Translations under genes and position numbers: made by a program
From: Coenobita brevimanus
Taxonomy: Eukaryota; Arthropoda; Malacostraca; Decapoda; Coenobitidae
Direction: 5' to 3'
Length of the DNA: 64,000 nucleotides
Assembly: GCA_032717465.1 (NCBI GenBank)
Contig: CM064691.1
Coordinates: 2,110,315 to 2,174,314, forward strand
Part shown: piece after piece, positions 33,355 through 45,106 of the stretch
Numbering within the stretch: position 1 is the first letter of the stretch
How the letters are laid out: each line of letters opens with the position of its first letter
Notes under the pieces: model-generated
What the model was told of the DNA's origin: nothing
The model's database searches: none
What the model saw: the letters and a program-made list of their open reading frames with translations, nothing else

Positions 33355-34830
33355 ATCGTCTATCTATCGATTGCCATACGCCTTAATTCCATAAGGGGTT
33401 GCCGCAAACAAACTGCCTCTATGTCGCCCTGTCCCCCGCCATTTCACTGCCCTGATCCCAGCGCACACCCCTCTCTCTCATGTACCTCTCCACTCCATCC
33501 CTCCTTATCATTGTTGGTCTCCCCCTCCCTCTTCCCCCCTCCACCTCACTCACATACACTCTCCTCATCAGTCTCTCCATCACATCCACATGGCCAAACC
33601 ACCTTAGTGTGTTTCTCCTAATGCTTCCTATCACATCCACATCCACACCATGACACTCCTTCACTTCCTCATTTGTCAGTCTGTCTCTCCATGTGACTCC
33701 ACATGCTCCTCTCAAATAACTCATTTCCACCACTCTCACTCTTGACTTCTGTCCCTCCAACAAGGTCCAAGCTTCACTTCCATACGTTAGAGTTGGTATC
33801 ACAATATTGTTATGCAGTAACTTTTTCACTTCCATGCTCACTTCCCTGTTTCTTATCACTGCTTTCAAGGAACCAGCAACCTTTCCTCCTCATTGTACCC
33901 TTTCAAGCACTTCACCCTCTAAACTTCCATCCTTACTCATCACACTACCCAAGTACTTAACCCGCGCCGTCCCGGCGACGTGAATTAATGCGGCAACATT
34001 GCAAGGTCCCTAATTTGCACAATTTTCAATTTTCGCAAGTGATTTCGCGAATGATTTTTGGCACGTATACACAGAACACCTTCCTCTATTCCTCTACAAG
34101 ATGCCAAGCAGGAACAATGCCTTACACCGCATAACCTCCCCCCCCCCCCTGCACACCATTGTCTTGGCAAGTCACCTGTTACCAGTGACCTGGCCAATAA
34201 AGACATTCAGGGCCAGAGTGATTCCCCAATCAATGACAATGTGGAGGACAAAGTTTACACAGCATTTGAGGAAGAATCAGTCAGAAATGATGATCAGGTA
34301 ATGTGGGAAAAAAAAGGTCATGAATGGTGATGAGTTAGTGAGTGAAACAATGCTTATAATGCCTATATTACTGTTTGAAAACCAATATACTCTTGTACTA
34401 CATATAAATTCGTACCAAGTAAATAAATAAATACTGTTTATGAGTGGGTAAAATAGTTACCCTCCCATAGAACTCGTTTTCTTTGGTGCCAGCCTGTTAG
34501 AAAACCCAGTCAGGTAAGGAAGTACTCGTACCTAAATCCGGTATTTTGAACCTCAGGTGAGCGATTTCTCTATGAATTTTCGGTTTCTCACCAAAAGCGT
34601 ATGTTTGAGCCAAAAAATAAAAGGTCCAAAAACGTCAGGATGGGGCGGGTTAAACACACTCAGATTTTCCATTTCCTCCTCATCCACCCTCACTGTACAT
34701 TCTGTGACTTCATTTCTCTCAAAGACCATAACTTTACTCTTGCCTACATTTACCTTTAGATTCCGTTTCAATACACACTTCCAAATTCATTCACCAATCC
34801 TTGCAGCTCCCCTTCATCTTCACTTTAATC
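33355..34830 (-). mobile_element. LINE-C copy 3: 3' fragment split by a TTAA element
   Basis: Minus-strand LINE-C 3' end (tail near 33360, frame 33868-33419 with [20 protein letters not shown] and WFGHVDVMERL). It continues past the insert 33961-34649 into the RT text that precedes it (34654-34830). 5'-truncated. The reading GTACTTAAACACAC is restored when the insert is removed. Confidence 0.85.
33961..34649. mobile_element. Second TTAA-flanked element, piggyBac-like (689 bp)
   Basis: TTAA at 33957-33960 and 34650-34653 with imperfect inverted ends: left CCCGCGCCGTCC, right complement CCCGCCCCATCC. The LINE-C host sequence is contiguous without it. The plus strand contains a 90-codon frame (34058-34330) ending in an acidic stretch (NVEDKVYTAFEEESV); this could be a decayed N-terminus of a transposase, but I cannot confirm that. 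The end sequences differ from the element at 27119, so it is a different family. Confidence 0.78.
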
Positions 34831-36234
34831 ATATGAGTACTTTAATACCTCATTCTTGTTACCATATACAACTTTATTCAACTCAGGACATGCTTCTTAT
34901 AGTAGAGGGGTTGATGAGTGCTATACTCAACCCCACCTGTTCAAAATGTCTCAACAAAGCTGGAAAAAAAAAATGCATCCACAGGTGGCCTGAATGATAA
35001 GAAAAGTACAGTACTAGCCTATATGTCATCAGAGATGGTTGACTATGCCTTTGAACCACTAAGTGGTAAGACATATAACAGTTAAGCAGTAACAGACACA
35101 AATCTATCTGGTGACTGTGTTAGGGGTGGGGATTCGAGGGGAAAGGTTGGAGCTACCAGCTCCCCTACCTATCCTCCTCCCTTGGCTTCACCTCTCACAC
35201 ACACAGTTACAGCAACAGCCAACCCATACTACCCCCTCTGAGGTGCATAGGCATGAGGCTAGGCTACTGCAGTCTAGTACAATTTTGATGGATGACCATC
35301 CTATCTCCCTTGGCAGTATTACATGACTGAAAACCACCATTCTCAAACTGGATTCAAACATATGAAAGGACATCACTAATTATGGTATTCTAGATCAAGA
35401 CACATCACACAAAAGAATCAATATTCAAATATCAATCTAAAATCCAAATTAACTAATTCCAAATCAAACATTACAAACGATGAACAGTCCCCACCAAAGC
35501 TTTTCTCCTGCTTCTGTGAACTTTGCATTGCAATTGCAGAAGACAGGCAAACATGAAGTGTTTTCAGTAAACAGAAATTCTAACACTCAGAAGGTTACTG
35601 AACTTGGGTCATAAATCTGTCTATTATTGCACTGCGCCTATTTCACAAGTGGAGAATATCCAGCACTATCCTCCTTGATGAATCGCATAAATGAAGTGGG
35701 TAAAGAAAAACACCAAGTCTCTCTCAGCATAAAAATATTAGCCAACTGAGGAAAGTGAGAAGCACATGAGTAGAAACATAGGGAAACTTTTGCTCCTGAA
35801 AGTACAATCATACACCAGTTGGGTAAGTTAACGGAAGTGACAGGGGACGTCTTGCCATCTCCTGATGATTTTATTTAATTTATGATAAATTTTTCAAATT
35901 GGAGAGGTTGGCCTTCATGTACATCTTCAATATGAAAGGCCTTTCCTATGGATCATCGGGTGGAAGTAACAGTAAACTAAAACAAATCTTACCCAGACTC
36001 AAGAGACAAAACCATAAAAACAGTAACATCCAACCCCACTTTACCCCGTACAAATGTACATGCCTGAAATTAGGCTACTGCAGTCCAGTACATATAAGAA
36101 TAATTGACCAGCGTTCCTCACGTTGTGACACAACATGACTGGAAAGCCTCCTGTCAACTTTCAGGAAATGGATCTAAGGAAGTTCATCACTTCAACTGGG
36201 GTATTCTAGATACTACACCACTAAGCAACCATAC
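34831..36234. other. Intron sequence with diffuse SINE-like pieces
   Basis: Mostly unrecognised. Two segments (about 35190-35370 and 36050-36205) share GGCTACTGCAGTC and an ACATGACTG-like block, read on the minus strand, with the S2 pieces elsewhere. They are probably old SINE copies. Confidence 0.4.
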
Positions 36235-36560
36235 CTCCTGAAACTGATGGTGTGTACAGTAGGCCAGGAGGTGGGCATGGAGGGTGGAGAGGAGGCGCAG
36301 GAGGTGCTGGGGGTGTGTACCTCCTAGATGGGATTCCAAGTGGTGTCTAGGTTTTTCATATTGCTCCTTCTCGGGATCATCTTTTACTTCATCTTTCATA
36401 ATCTCTGTCACTCCTTCACTTACTACCTCTTTCAAACTCTCACTTCCACCTTCTTCTCTTCCTTTTCCTCCACTCTCCCTGTCGTCTGTTTTAATCCTGC
36501 CCAGCAATCTCTCTTGTAATCTTCCTTCTGTGCACTCTTCTTCTGTCCTGTTTTGATCAC
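36235..36560 (-). CDS. HERC1: HERC1-like exon c
   Basis: Exon of 326 nt on the minus strand. The acceptor CTTCTTCCAATAG lies before 36560 and the donor CAGGAG|GTATGG after 36235. Two leading bases complete a Gly codon with exon b, and it ends on a codon boundary. The N-terminal half is a charged, Glu/Lys/Arg-rich disordered stretch (KGREEGGSESLKEVV). The C-terminal part, HLLRLLSTLHAHLLAYCTHH, is a predicted helix that continues the leucine-rich run seen in exons d and e. The sharp switch from disordered to helical within one frame, with matching splice phases, supports a real coding exon. Confidence 0.68.
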
Positions 36561-36564
36561 CTAT

Positions 36565-36955
36565 TGGAAGAAGGACATAAAAGTACAATCTGCATATGAC
36601 ATACAGTTCAGCAAAGACAATAATTTTTCACAACAAAGGTATAACACCCTTTTCTGTCATTTAACTGAAAAGTTTTTCTGTTGTCTGTATGAAGTGATAT
36701 GGATTCCACTCAAAATATGCATTATACAAGGTTTATTCACCTTAGGCTGGGCTCATGTATACTACCTTTTTTTCTGACTTGCCATACATTTAGTATTCTA
36801 CTCTCTGAGGCCCAGCAATCCCCGTACTAGCCTTATACCAACCACAACTTCATTTCTCACCATTTTGGCACAAATACCGGCTGTCCATATTGAATACATG
36901 CCACTTATGTCAAATTCATGACAGGCATAATGGCATTAGTATGTGTGTTTTTATG
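36565..36955. other. Intron sequence with no recognised feature
   Basis: Nothing recognised besides the acceptor tract of exon c. Confidence 0.4.
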
Positions 36956-36959
36956 ACAT

Positions 36960-37095
36960 TTTGGTGGCTCTTCAAGAAGATCAGTAAAGTATCATTCACT
37001 TAAAGGCAAATCAAACTGTTTCCTATCACAGCCTGGGACTGAACTTGCAACCTATCAGACAACAGTCTACTTCCTTAACCACTTGATTACCATCT
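36960..37095 (-). mobile_element. tRNA-derived SINE head
   Basis: On the minus strand, GTGGTTAAGGAAGTAGAC resembles a pol III A box region and GCAAGTTCAGTCCCAGGC a B box (GGTTCRANNCC type), with about 35 bp between them. This is the layout of a tRNA-like head. No tRNA fold with a complete acceptor stem is seen, so it is a SINE fragment and not a tRNA gene. Confidence 0.55.
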
Positions 37096-37403
37096 ATAAA
37101 CTGGTACAGAATCTTATGACATATATCAAAATTCCCTGCCAGTCAACACAGAGTGGATGTACTGCATAGGTACTCCTCTATTTACATGAATTCAAGTTAT
37201 GTAAATTCGGAGATACTGTACGTAAAAACTAACTTCATATATATAAATTTAAAAATGCACATTCTACCTATTTAAAATGTGTGCCAAGTCCTACTTCAGT
37301 AGTCTGGCAAATGTGGTGTCTGTGTGCTTACTGCCTCTCAGTTTGTTTTGCCAGTACATATGAGCTTGTTGTACCAGGAGGTATATGATTGTGTGTTTCA
37401 TTA

Positions 37404-38516
37404 CAGTGCACCCTCACACAACGCGAGTTTATGAGCGGCAGAAACCCTTGCATCCTACGATTTTGCATTGTGTGAACCAAAGAACTCATGGGAAAAACGG
37501 TGTATGGTGGACAGCCCACCCAGGGCTTGGTCTTCGGGTCCCCTTCCAGCCTACTCTACCCTGCTAATACTTTATCTAATAGTACTTCTAGCTGGACCAA
37601 CAAATAAAACAACAGAGAGAACTTTCAATGAAGTAACTTCTGGGGTTGTTATAAAGGGAGCGGGGTGGGTACCGAGGCTTTGGGCTTCTACTCCTGTCCC
37701 GCAGGGCGGGCCGCCCCATTGTCACTCTGTCACTGCTGAGGTTTTCTGAAGGTGTCATAAAGCCTTCAAAGTTGACAGCTGAGACCATGATGAACAGGTG
37801 GGTACTGCTATGATGCTAAAGCGGACCATAGGATGCGAGGTACAACATGTGTTCTTGCAGCAATATGGAAGAGAATTGTCTGTTTACCCAAAAAAAAAAC
37901 AGTAGATGGCATGCAGATAGCTGGCCAGCTGCCCACTATTTTGGATCTGGCTGGTTGTGTTGCCTACTTCTACCTTGGCCTTTATCATTCTTTTTCTGTG
38001 CCTGCCCTCCTCTCTTCCTGTTTCTCCCATCTTTCCTGTCACTTCTTATTGCTTTTCTTTCTTTTATAGGTGGCCTTACACTGAGTGACATGCCAAATGG
38101 TTTCCTGTAAGCCAAGAAGCCATTTACAATGCTGGGTGGTTACCATATAACCAAACCATACGTGCTCCCTACGTGTCAACAAGTGGGTTGGTGGAGGGTT
38201 AGTGCTCCTCCCTGTAAAACAAATAACTAAATCAAATGGCCACCTCTTGCGGGATTATGGCGTCTGACAATAGACAGATAGACAGAGATGGTTGCCAGCC
38301 ACCTGCCTTTGTGTGACAGACTCGTCTTGTCCAGCCGAAACTCGTAGTAATGGCAGGAAGTCCATTTTTGCCTTGGAATCATACAGCTGATTCGCATGTT
38401 GGGAAGATCGATTCGCAGATTTTGCATCTGATAAAAATAAGCATATTCTGGGCTGACCTTGCATTGCAGGTGATTCGCAACATGTGAGTTCCCATTGTGT
38501 GGGGGCACACTGTATT
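37404..38516. mobile_element. pogo/Tigger-like MITE with a nested SINE
   Basis: Inverted ends: left CAGTGCACCCTCACACAA, right complement CAGTGTGCCCCCACACAA, with TA next to both. CAGTGTGCCCC-type ends and TA duplication fit the pogo/Tigger branch of Tc1/mariner. The inside is noncoding and holds a GATA-tailed SINE (37955-38290). Confidence 0.6.
37955..38290 (+). mobile_element. GATA-tailed SINE-like element, copy 2 (5'-truncated)
   Basis: Same family as 721-1091: pyrimidine-rich middle, AAACCATACGTGCTCCCTAC core, and 3' end GGCGTCTGACAATAGACAGA. The head GGTAGGTGG is missing. Confidence 0.85.
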
Positions 38517-38529
38517 TTGACTCTCAGCA

Positions 38530-38677
38530 TGTCTCAAAAATGGAAAAGTAGTGGCAGTGGTGACAGCAGTAGCAAAAAACAGCACACTTTAACAATGGAA
38601 ATGAAAATAAACATCGTTAAGAGACTGGAGAGAGGAGAGAGTGATGTGGAACAAGTTTGGTCTGACAGACTTACGTA
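38530..38677 (+). pseudogene. pogo/Tigger-type transposase N-terminus (remnant)
   Basis: A 49-codon frame starting MSQKWKSSGSGDSSSKKQ and continuing TMEMKINIVKRLERGE. Tigger-type transposases (relatives of CENP-B and jerky) typically begin with a Ser/Lys-rich leader and an 'ITMEMKLDIIKR-ERGE' helix of the DNA-binding HTH domain. The frame ends in a stop after SDRLT, and no DDE domain follows. It lies just outside the right end of the MITE at 37404-38516. Confidence 0.6.
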
Positions 38678-38679
38678 AA

Positions 38680-39404
38680 AATTCAACTTACATTAGAGCT
38701 GCAGGAACCATTTAATTACATAAGTTAATGAGTACTAAACAAGTACTTATACTGCAGAGTACGTTCAGAATGATAAAGCTGAGTTACGGTACTATCAGAT
38801 ACTTAGTGCTTGATTTACTTGTGGAGTGTTAAGATGTCTGCAATGTTTTAAAGTTATCAAAGCTACCCTTTTCAAGAAAAATGCAAGTGACAACTGATCA
38901 TATTACAGCAAACTCTCAATTATTCAGCATATAGCAGCCCAAAGGGATGCTGGAAGGTTAAGTACTGACGGACAGTGATATAGTATCCCCCAAACTCCCC
39001 CGAAGGGTGGGGTCTACCCTTCTATAAGACCCTATACTGTACCTGTCTGGTATTGCTGTTCAAAAATACAAAATACCCTTAAATACTACAATAGGGATGA
39101 TAAAATTTCATTGTACTATACAGTACAGGGGGACCATGATGTTAAGTAGTTTCAAAGAATTTAACCTATATAAAATTGGGGGTTCAGTGTTTGACCACCA
39201 CCAGCTTATGCCTATAATGTTATATATGGCAATATTAAACATGAGTAAAGTACAGTTACATCTAAAACACACATACAGTAGGTCCTCCATGCTTACCAGG
39301 TATGTGTTCATAAAGTAACCAGCTTAAGCAGTTATTTGTTAAACTAAGGATACAATGTAAACCAGCCATGTGTAAGTACGAATATGATTTTCATTATACC
39401 ACAG
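38680..39404. other. Intron sequence with no recognised feature
   Basis: No repeat family or coding signal recognised. Confidence 0.4.
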
Positions 39405-39890
39405 GACTAAAAAAGAGGTTTATAGGGCAAAGTCTGAGTCTCAGAGACTTTTACTTGATAACCTAAATACTGTGAAATGGAAGAATATGATATTTAGGGC
39501 AGCACACTGGATGAAGAGGGAAAACAGGGATATCATAGGTGGGCAGTGTGTGAACAGTGATGATGGAAAGGTAGTGGTGAACAGTAAGGATATTAAAGAT
39601 GCCTGGAAAGGGCATTATAAAAGGTTGCTGAATGAAGAGTTTGACTGGGACAGGGAAGGTTTGGAGTCAGCATATCCAGTGTTTGGCCATTGGGCTCTGA
39701 TTGACTTTCTACTGTGAGAAAGGGCCATAGCCAGGATGCGGGTGGGGAAGGCAGCAGGTGTGTCTGGGTTGACTACTGAAATGTCGAAAGCCTCAGGAGA
39801 TTTAGAGGTGGAGTTAGTCACTGTCTTGATAAATACGATTATATATGAGTGTATTGTCCCAGATGATTGGCTGCACAGTGTAACTCACCG
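39405..39890 (+). mobile_element. LINE-B copy 8: RT N-terminal fragment
   Basis: Plus-strand LINE-B piece from the linker before the RT (frame 39472-39717) to the GKAAGVSGLTTEM region (39736-39890). Lacks both ends. It is fused at about 39890 to an oppositely oriented LINE-G. Confidence 0.82.
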
Positions 39891-42100
39891 AATTCCAAAC
39901 CTCTCTTCCACACACACTCATCCACCATATCCCTCCACCTCCTTGGCCTACCTTGCCTCCTCCCTCCTTCATATTCACTCAGATATACCTTCTTCACCAC
40001 TCTATTGTTATCCATTCTTTCCACATGACCATACCATCTCAGTACACTCTCTTCGATTCTGGTGTCCACCGACTTCCTCACTCCACACCTTTCAAGAATC
40101 ACATTATTTCGTATCCTATCCACCCTCTGTACTCCACATACATTCCTCAGCAGTCCCATCTCCACTGCTCTTACTCTTGACTTTTCATTTTCATGCCACA
40201 CCATAGTCTCACACCCATATGTTAGAGTGGCACTAATACTCCTTCATGAAAGCCTCGTGCAACTGCAACACTCAAGTCTCTGTTTCTTATCAAGGCCTTC
40301 ATTGCACCAGCTACTTTTCTTCCTTGTGTCACTCTACTTTCCACTTCTTTTGCACATTTTCCTCTCTTCTCTATCACTGTATCCAAGTATTTGAACTCTC
40401 TCACCAATTCCAGTCTCTCTCCATTCACTGTTACATCACACTGGGTCACCTTCTCTCTCAATAACCATCACTTTACTCTTCTCTACATTTACTCTCAAGG
40501 CATGATGCCCACAGACAACAGCAAAACTCTGCGCTAGCATACCAAGTTCTTGTCCGGTACTTGCAAGCAGTACTGCATCATCAGCATACAACAAATTTGA
40601 GATATTCCATCTATCACCATTCATTACCAACACCATCCCTCTCTCCATTACTCGTGTTTTTACTTCTCTCATCACCTATCTATCTAACTATTGCCAGACA
40701 CCATAATCCTGTAAAGGGTGGCCATTTGACACTGAGTTAGTTGTTTTACAGGCAGGGGCACCAACCCTCCACCAACCCACTTGTTGACACGTAGGGAGCA
40801 CGTATGGTTTGGTTATATGGTTACCACCCAGCATTGTAAATGGTTTCTTGGCTCACAGGAAACCATTTGGCTCGTCACTCAATGTAAAGCCACCTGTAAA
40901 GGAAAGAAAAGGAATAAGAAGTGACAGGAAAGATAGAAGAAATAGGAAGAGAGGAGGGCAGGCACAGAAAAAGAATGATAAAAGCTTCATCCACATATAT
41001 ATTGAACAGCCATGGGGACATCACAAAACCTTGCCGCACGCCCACACCGATTGTGAACCATTCACTTAGATTCCCATAAACCATTACACATGCTTTGCTA
41101 CCAACATAAAAACTCTTGACAGCACCTAGCAGCTTACCTTCTACACCATACATGTGCAAAACTTTCCACAATCCTTCTCTGTCTACTTTGTCATATGCTT
41201 TTTCAGATCCATGAATGCCATAAACACCTTGTGGTCCTTCTAACAAGCCTTCTCTACTATCTGTCTCACTGCAAATACTTGATCCACACATCCTCTGCCA
41301 CTTCTAAAGCCACCCTATTATCATCACTCACTAGGACTTCTGATATCTCTCTTACTTTCTCTATAATATATACCTTCCCTATCACACTCAATAAACATAT
41401 GCCATGATAATTCTTGCACTTACTTCGCTCACCTACATTTTTGTCAGGGGTACAATCACAGCCTTTTTCCACTCAGCAGGCACAGTTTCACTCATCCATG
41501 TTTTCTTACATATCTCCAACAAGCACTTCATTCCACTCTCTCCACTACACTTAAGCATGTCTGCATACACCTCATCAACCCCAGCTGCTTTCCTATTTTT
41601 CAGCCGTTTCACAGAGCTCTTCACCTGTGCGAGTGTCGCGTCTCCTGGCATGGGATTCCTTCTCTGCACACCCCCAAAACCAACCACGTTTACAGCCGCT
41701 CTGCTCTCTCTATTCCCATTCATCAGACTTTCAAAATATTCTTTCCATCTGGTCCTTACTTCATCTCCATGGGTTAGTAACCTACCACCAGCATCCTTCA
41801 CACTATCACATTTCTTTGCAAAACTGCAAATTTGAATAAAATTTGTCACAAACGCTAATCTGCAAACAAAATCACACTTCTGCAAATGCAGAGTCTGGGG
41901 TCTGTGAAAGTGATGGCGGAAGTGCCCAATTCTGTTTCACATCATGACATATCTCACACTTTTGAACAAATTCTCTACTTCCACCCTCTTGCCCTCCTCA
42001 TTCACACCTCTCACATTCCACATGGCCATGCGAATCTGCCCATTTGGTTGGGGCCCTGGGCAGGTATTGGGCTCTCTGAGGCTCTCCAAAACATCTGCCA
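39890..42100 (-). mobile_element. LINE-G copy 2: RTE-like LINE, internally deleted, with nested SINE
   Basis: Minus strand. The C-terminus (40204-39839) has RWYGHVERMDNNRVVKKVYL and GRRQGRPRRWRDMVDECV. Palm pieces are YADDAVLLASTGQE near 40590, KAYDKVDREGLWK near 41190 and RQGFVMSPWLFNIYVDE near 41030. The RT N-terminal part is at 41885-41433 (LKNRKAAGVDEVYADMLKCS). The endonuclease start (MAMWNVRGVNEEGKRVEVEN) near 42025 follows with most of the endonuclease missing. A SINE (40676-40985) splits it. Not functional. Confidence 0.82.
40676..40985 (-). mobile_element. GATA-tailed SINE-like element, copy 3
   Basis: Minus-strand copy. Its tail, seen as CTATCTATCTAACTATTGCC, begins at 40676, followed by the shared GGCCATTTGACACTGAGTTA and AACCCTCCACCAACCC segments and the pyrimidine-rich block (as purines). 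Inserted in the LINE-G palm region. Confidence 0.87.
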
Positions 42101-42144
42101 AGATTTAGTGATTTTAGATGGGAGAATGTGGGGGACACTTAACC

Positions 42145-42303
42145 CGGTCAAAAACCCCAGTTATATGGTTACCACCCAGTGTACTCAATGGTTTCATGGG
42201 TTGCTACAGGAAACCATTTGGCTTGTCACTCAGTGTAGAGACCATAAGGCATCCCTACATTGAATGAGTGGATGACGGGCACTCCCACCTACCACCACCA
42301 CTT

Positions 42304-42305
<2 letters not shown>
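42145..42305 (-). mobile_element. SINE-like fragment lacking the pyrimidine-rich middle
   Basis: Contains the core (TTATATGGTTACCACCCAG, CATTTGGCTTGTCACTCA) joined almost directly to the head complement (GAGTGGATGACGGGCACTCC...ACCTACCACC). The pyrimidine-rich block of the full SINE is absent. Its head abuts the TA array at 42309. Confidence 0.7.
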
Positions 42306-42308
<3 letters not shown>

Positions 42309-42377
<69 letters not shown>

Positions 42378-42410
42378 TGTATATATATTCGTATATATAT
42401 ATATATATAT
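42309..42410. repeat. TA microsatellite, target of the LTR element
   Basis: About 100 bp of TA with an internal TACTGTA interruption. The 5' LTR starts directly at its right end. Confidence 0.95.
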
Positions 42411-43412
42411 TGTCACAAGTCGGCTAGTGACATTGGCTTTTGTGGGAAACCGCGAACTCAAGTGGAATCCAAGTTTATCGTTCAGTTAACCGCTCATCGG
42501 CGGGAGTCCTTTCAAATCAATTTTTCAGTGTCATAAGTGATCGTCTTTGTGTGAGACATTAGTGCTTCCGCTGAGCGATTTGTTTTGGGCGCGTTTCGCT
42601 GACTCTAGCCATTAAAAAATGCGGCAATAGCCTTCTTTCTTTCCCACGAGTTGATCAGTCCAGTGTTTGCTTTGACGGAGAGAGGTACTGTGCTCCAGAA
42701 GTGTGAGAGGAGAGGTCAGCTAGCACCCAGACTCCACTAGACTACAGTTCTCCAGACTCCCACCTTTCGTTGGTGATACACAGCATTCATTGACCAGTAT
42801 TTCTTTTCGTTTTCCTAGTCTTAAGAGTTTAGTTAAGGTGTTTTTCCTAGGCATAAGAATTTAGCTCATGAGTGAGTGAGTGAGTGCGATCTCATTAATC
42901 TGATTTTGAAATGTAACGTTAAATTTATTTTGTAATCAATAAATTTAACAGTTCTTTTTCTTGAGCTTAATGTAATGTAAACTCTTGTTTCATTTCTCCG
43001 CAATTAAGCTTATTTCTCTTACAGCTCCTAGCTTGCATAAACGTTTGCCATTCATAACTGGTACTTAGGCCAGTCTTGTGTATTAAGCTTAAAATCCGTT
43101 GTGCCCCCTACGAGTTAAGCATCAGCAAGAATCTGATACTATTGTTAGTATTAGTTATTTATTGTCAGGGGTGAAGTAACTTTCTCCAGAGGCTAACAGT
43201 ACTAATAAACAGCAATTGAGTAATTAGTCTCTGCTGTGCACTGTTGAGAAAGTTTATAAATTCTCGTTCTTAGAGAATCGTGCGAAGCAAGCCAGCATAA
43301 AGTAATCGTTGCTTGATTTAGCAAGACAATCATTGTCCATGTTGTTCAATATTATTGAACATTATTATCATTATCATTTAATATTTGCATTTTATTTTAA
43401 AAACCCCGTGAC
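42411..43412 (+). repeat. 5' long terminal repeat (about 1,002 bp)
   Basis: Direct repeat of 47350-48344. In this element type the 5' LTR would carry the promoter and transcription start, but I see no unambiguous TATA box. Confidence 0.93.
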
Positions 43413-43826
43413 AATTGGCGACCTCATTCCAGGATATTAATTCCTAGCTCTAAAGCTATTCATGAGATAATACTCACTCGTTCATTTTTAGGTATTTATC
43501 ATTAAAGTCTATAGGCACAAGTTTCCTGGTGGTTACCGTTAATTTAGCAAGTGAATTTTGCTTTATTAATCAATAGAGTACTTAACTCTAGTTTATTCTT
43601 GGTAACGCCAGACGATTTTATTCGTTCCTGGGAAGTCGCCGTACCCATTGTGTTAATTATTGAGTCTTCCCAGTTATTTGCATTTTTGCTTTATTCTTTT
43701 CCAGTTAACTAGATAAGACTGGTCACCACTAGCTTGTGTCTGTACTCTTTACTTGTGTTTATTAGCATTCGTTTGTGAAGTAGCAGTCAGTACTGAGTCG
43801 CTAGTTATTTAAACTGAGCTAGCATC

Positions 43827-44875
43827 ATGGCAGCCAGTGCTTATGTACAGGAAGCCAAAGATATGGGCCTCACAGACCCAGAGAAAATTCAGAGTTACGT
43901 TCTCTCACGGTTTAATCACGAGCAAGAACGTGAGAAAGATGCTCGTGAAGAGCGTAGAATCCAACGCGAACACGAGCGAGAACAGCGCGAATATGAGCGA
44001 GAACAGCGTGAGGAACGCGAAAAGGAGCGCGAACACGAGCAGAAACAATGCGAGCTCGAGTTAGAAAAAGAGCGACAACAGCGCAAACACGAGCAAAAAC
44101 AGCGCGAACTCGACTTAGAACATGAGCGAGAACAGCATGAGGAACGAGAGAGAGAACAAGAACATGAACGTGCCGAGCGAGAGCATGCGAAAAACACGAA
44201 TATGAAATGCTGAAGCTCAAGCGAGATTCCTTGGCTTCAGATACATCTGGTGCAGTTGGTCAAAGCTCCACGAGCGTTCTTCCTGCACATGTCCTGGCGA
44301 CCCCACGCATCAAGCTTCCTTCATACAAGGAAGGTGAGTGAATCGAGCCGTACATAGCTCGTTTTGAGGACATGGCAGACATGTATCAACTGGATGAGGC
44401 AGCTAAGCGGCTTCAGTTTCTTAGCCTATTTGAGGGCCCTGCCCTCGATATTCTCCACAGAATTCGCGGAGACAATCTCACGTATGAGATGATGAAAGCT
44501 GCACTCATTAAGGCGTATGGTCTCACAGTAGACGACGCCTAAGTTCAGTTCATGTGAGCTCGTCTCCAAGACAAGGAGACAGCTGTTCAGTTCCTCAATC
44601 GTCTCACTGCATACTTAAATGAGTGGATGGAGAAAGATGAAACTCCTTCCACGCGTGAGGGGATAATTGACCTTATGCTGCGTACACAGCTAGAGAGGTC
44701 ATGGCCTGCTGAGCTCATAGCACAGCTTAAGATCTGCCAGGTGAAAGATGCCAGCCAAATGGCAGAAAAGGCTGACGCATTCTTTACTGCATACGGGTAT
44801 CAAACTCGTAAGCAGCATACCTGGAACAAGAAAGCTGATAAATCTGAGAAGCCATCTCAGACTGAATCCTAGCAA
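43827..44875 (+). pseudogene. LTR element gag-like gene, degraded
   Basis: Begins MAASAYVQEAKDMGLTDPEK in an open frame (43827-44213). That frame contains a long Glu/Arg/Gln/His-rich heptad-like stretch, predicted as a coiled coil. A one-base shift near 44190 moves the reading into the continuation (EMLKLKRDSLASD), which is interrupted by stops near 44338, 44540, 44555 and 44870. The capsid-like section has YIARFEDMADMYQLDEAAK and QFLSLFEGPALDILH. The frame 44627-44872 has WPAELIAQLKICQVKDASQM, resembling SCAN/gag C-terminal helices. In LTR elements Gag forms the particle. Confidence 0.7.
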
Positions 44876-45106
44876 CAAGGCCATTCTCAGAATAATGGCC
44901 AAGGTCCAAAACCGCAGTGGAAGGACCAGGGGCAAAACACTCAGAAACCTGAGTGGAAGAGATACAACAAGTACCCTAATCAGCAGCAGTATCAGCCACG
45001 CAACCGACCATCGGGACAGATTTTTTCACCACCAGCTCAAAAGAGGCAGGAAGCGAACGCAGCCTTCATTCCTCAGCAGCAGCACGGTGGTCACGTCCCT
45101 ACCAGT

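Noticed and set aside
33985..34206. 73-codon minus-strand Cys/Gly-rich frame
   Set aside because: Falls entirely within the TTAA element at 33961-34649 and has no recognisable domain.
37020..37095. tRNA gene
   Set aside because: A- and B-box-like motifs are present but no acceptor stem or coherent cloverleaf can be drawn. A SINE head is the better explanation.
43912..44220. Minus-strand Ser/Arg/Cys-rich or Val/Ala/Arg-rich frames opposite gag
   Set aside because: Shadows of the Glu/Arg-rich coiled-coil coding region on the plus strand.
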